Positions 62,969 to 64,000 of a stretch of DNA of 64,000 nucleotides are shown one piece after another. The stretch is from Panulirus ornatus (Eukaryota > Arthropoda > Malacostraca > Decapoda > Palinuridae): assembly GCF_036320965.1 (NCBI RefSeq), contig NC_092230.1, positions 49,523,094-49,587,093 on the forward strand. Reading direction: 5' to 3'. The notes beneath the pieces were generated by a model. The model was not told the origin of the DNA, ran no database searches, and saw only the letters and a program-made list of their open reading frames with translations. The translations under genes were made by a program, and so were the position numbers. Position 1 is the first letter of the stretch; every line of letters starts with the position of its first letter.

Positions 62969-63196
62969 GGATGATGTATTAGTACGCTGGCCACGTCGAG
63001 TGAGTGAGTGAGGGTCGGGTGTTCAGGAGGTGAGCTGGGTCATGCCTGGTCACCGATGTGTTGATCATCAACTGGTCATGATCTGTAGTGACCATCACGG
63101 GTCATAGTCACACAACAGCTCGGGTGAAAGAGAGAAAAGTAAGAGGAAAGTAAGGTAGGAATTAATCCGGGTTCCACTGGTAGTTGTAAACCTGAC

Positions 63197-64000
63197 ACTT
63201 AAAGTTAGAAGGTTATATAACGAAGGATTAAAGTTAGAAGGTTATATAACGAAGGATTAAAGTTAGAAGGTTATATAACGAAGGATTAAAGTTAGAAGGT
63301 TATATAACGAAGGATTAAAGTTAGAAGGTTATATAACGAAGGATTAAAGTTAGAAGGTTATATAACGAAGGATTAAAGTTAGAAGGTTATATAACGAAGG
63401 ATTAAAGTTAGAAGGTTATATAACGAAGGATTAAAGTTAGAAGGTTATATAACGAAGGATTAAAGTTAGAAGGTTATATAACGAAGGATTAAAGTTAGAA
63501 GGTTATATAACGAAGGATTAAAGTTAGAAGGTTATATAACGAAGGATTAAAGTTAGAAGGTTATATAACGAAGGATTAAAGTTAGAAGGTTATATAACGA
63601 AGGATTAAAGTTAGAAGGTTATATAACGAAGGATTAAAGTTAGAAGGTTATATAACGAAGGATTAAAGTTAGAAGGTTATATAACGAAGGATTAAAGTTA
63701 GAAGGTTATATAACGAAGGATTAAAGTTAGAAGGTTATATAACGAAGGATTAAAGTTAGAAGGTTATATAACGAAGGATTAAAGTTAGAAGGTTATATAA
63801 CGAAGGATTAAAGTTAGAAGGTTATATAACGAAGGATTAAAGTTAGAAGGTTATATAACGAAGGATTAAAGTTAGAAGGTTATATAACGAAGGATTAAAG
63901 TTAGAAGGTTATATAACGAAGGATTAAAGTTAGAAGGTTATATAACGAAGGATTAAAGTTAGAAGGTTATATAACGAAGGATTAAAGTTAGAAGGTTATA
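63197..64000. repeat. 29-bp minisatellite, at least 27 near-identical copies, running off the window
   Basis: Unit 'ttaaagttagaaggttatat' plus 'aacgaagga'. I saw no substitution between copies over the 800 bases read. The array continues past the window edge. It contains the palindrome 'ttatataa'. It lies in the presumed BMP-like first intron. Confidence 0.97.

Noticed and set aside
63197..64000. Telomere or centromere satellite
   Set aside because: The unit does not contain the arthropod TTAGG telomere motif, and the length seen is too short to argue for a centromeric satellite.

Overview
The window is eukaryotic nuclear DNA, very probably from a decapod crustacean. The clues are dense non-LTR retrotransposon remnants of RTE, L2/CR1 and jockey-like types, many long microsatellites ((TA)n, (CT)n, (ATT/ATC)n), and split genes with GT-AG and GC-AG introns. 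The main RTE-like family resembles ones I associate with lobster and crab genomes; the species is not determinable here. There is no bacterial-style gene order, no rRNA or tRNA gene that I could see, and no CRISPR array.

Host genes are sparse and present only as exons. (1) Two minus-strand exons at 30289-30379 and 24273-24491 join in frame to encode a protein resembling RNase P/MRP subunit p14 (RPP14). The intron between them is 5.8 kb, starts with a GC donor, and is filled by two old LINEs. (2) A plus-strand exon at 56207-56486 encodes a signal peptide plus the start of a BMP-type (TGF-beta superfamily) prodomain and ends at a good GT donor; the rest of the gene lies beyond the window. (3) A minus-strand exon at 11270-11511 may be the first coding exon of a SAP47/SYAP1-like protein; this is tentative.

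Layout: 1-10.7 kb is a pile of RTE-like copies and free 3' UTR fragments in both orientations. 10.7-12.1 kb holds the SAP47-like exon. 12.1-15.5 kb is G/T-rich minisatellite. 15.9-19.8 kb has two L2/CR1-like remnants. 20.4-24.0 kb has a SINE-like copy and a diverged RTE-like element. 24.3-30.4 kb is the RPP14-like gene with its LINE-filled intron. 30.8-33.2 kb has another RTE copy and an inverted pair of LINE 3' ends. 36.4-50.5 kb carries the youngest RTE copies, including one with a 560-codon open frame and one nearly complete apart from its 5' end. 51-54 kb is minisatellite. 55.8-64 kb is the BMP-like promoter region, first coding exon and a first intron packed with eight or more distinct tandem arrays.

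The most interesting pattern is the retroelement biology. Young RTE copies repeatedly sit inside microsatellites, mostly (TA)n and once (ATT/ATC)n, joined to them at both ends. Their 3' UTRs end in a conserved hairpin-like tail that is also found at the 3' end of an otherwise unrelated short (SINE-like) element, which suggests a SINE/LINE partnership.
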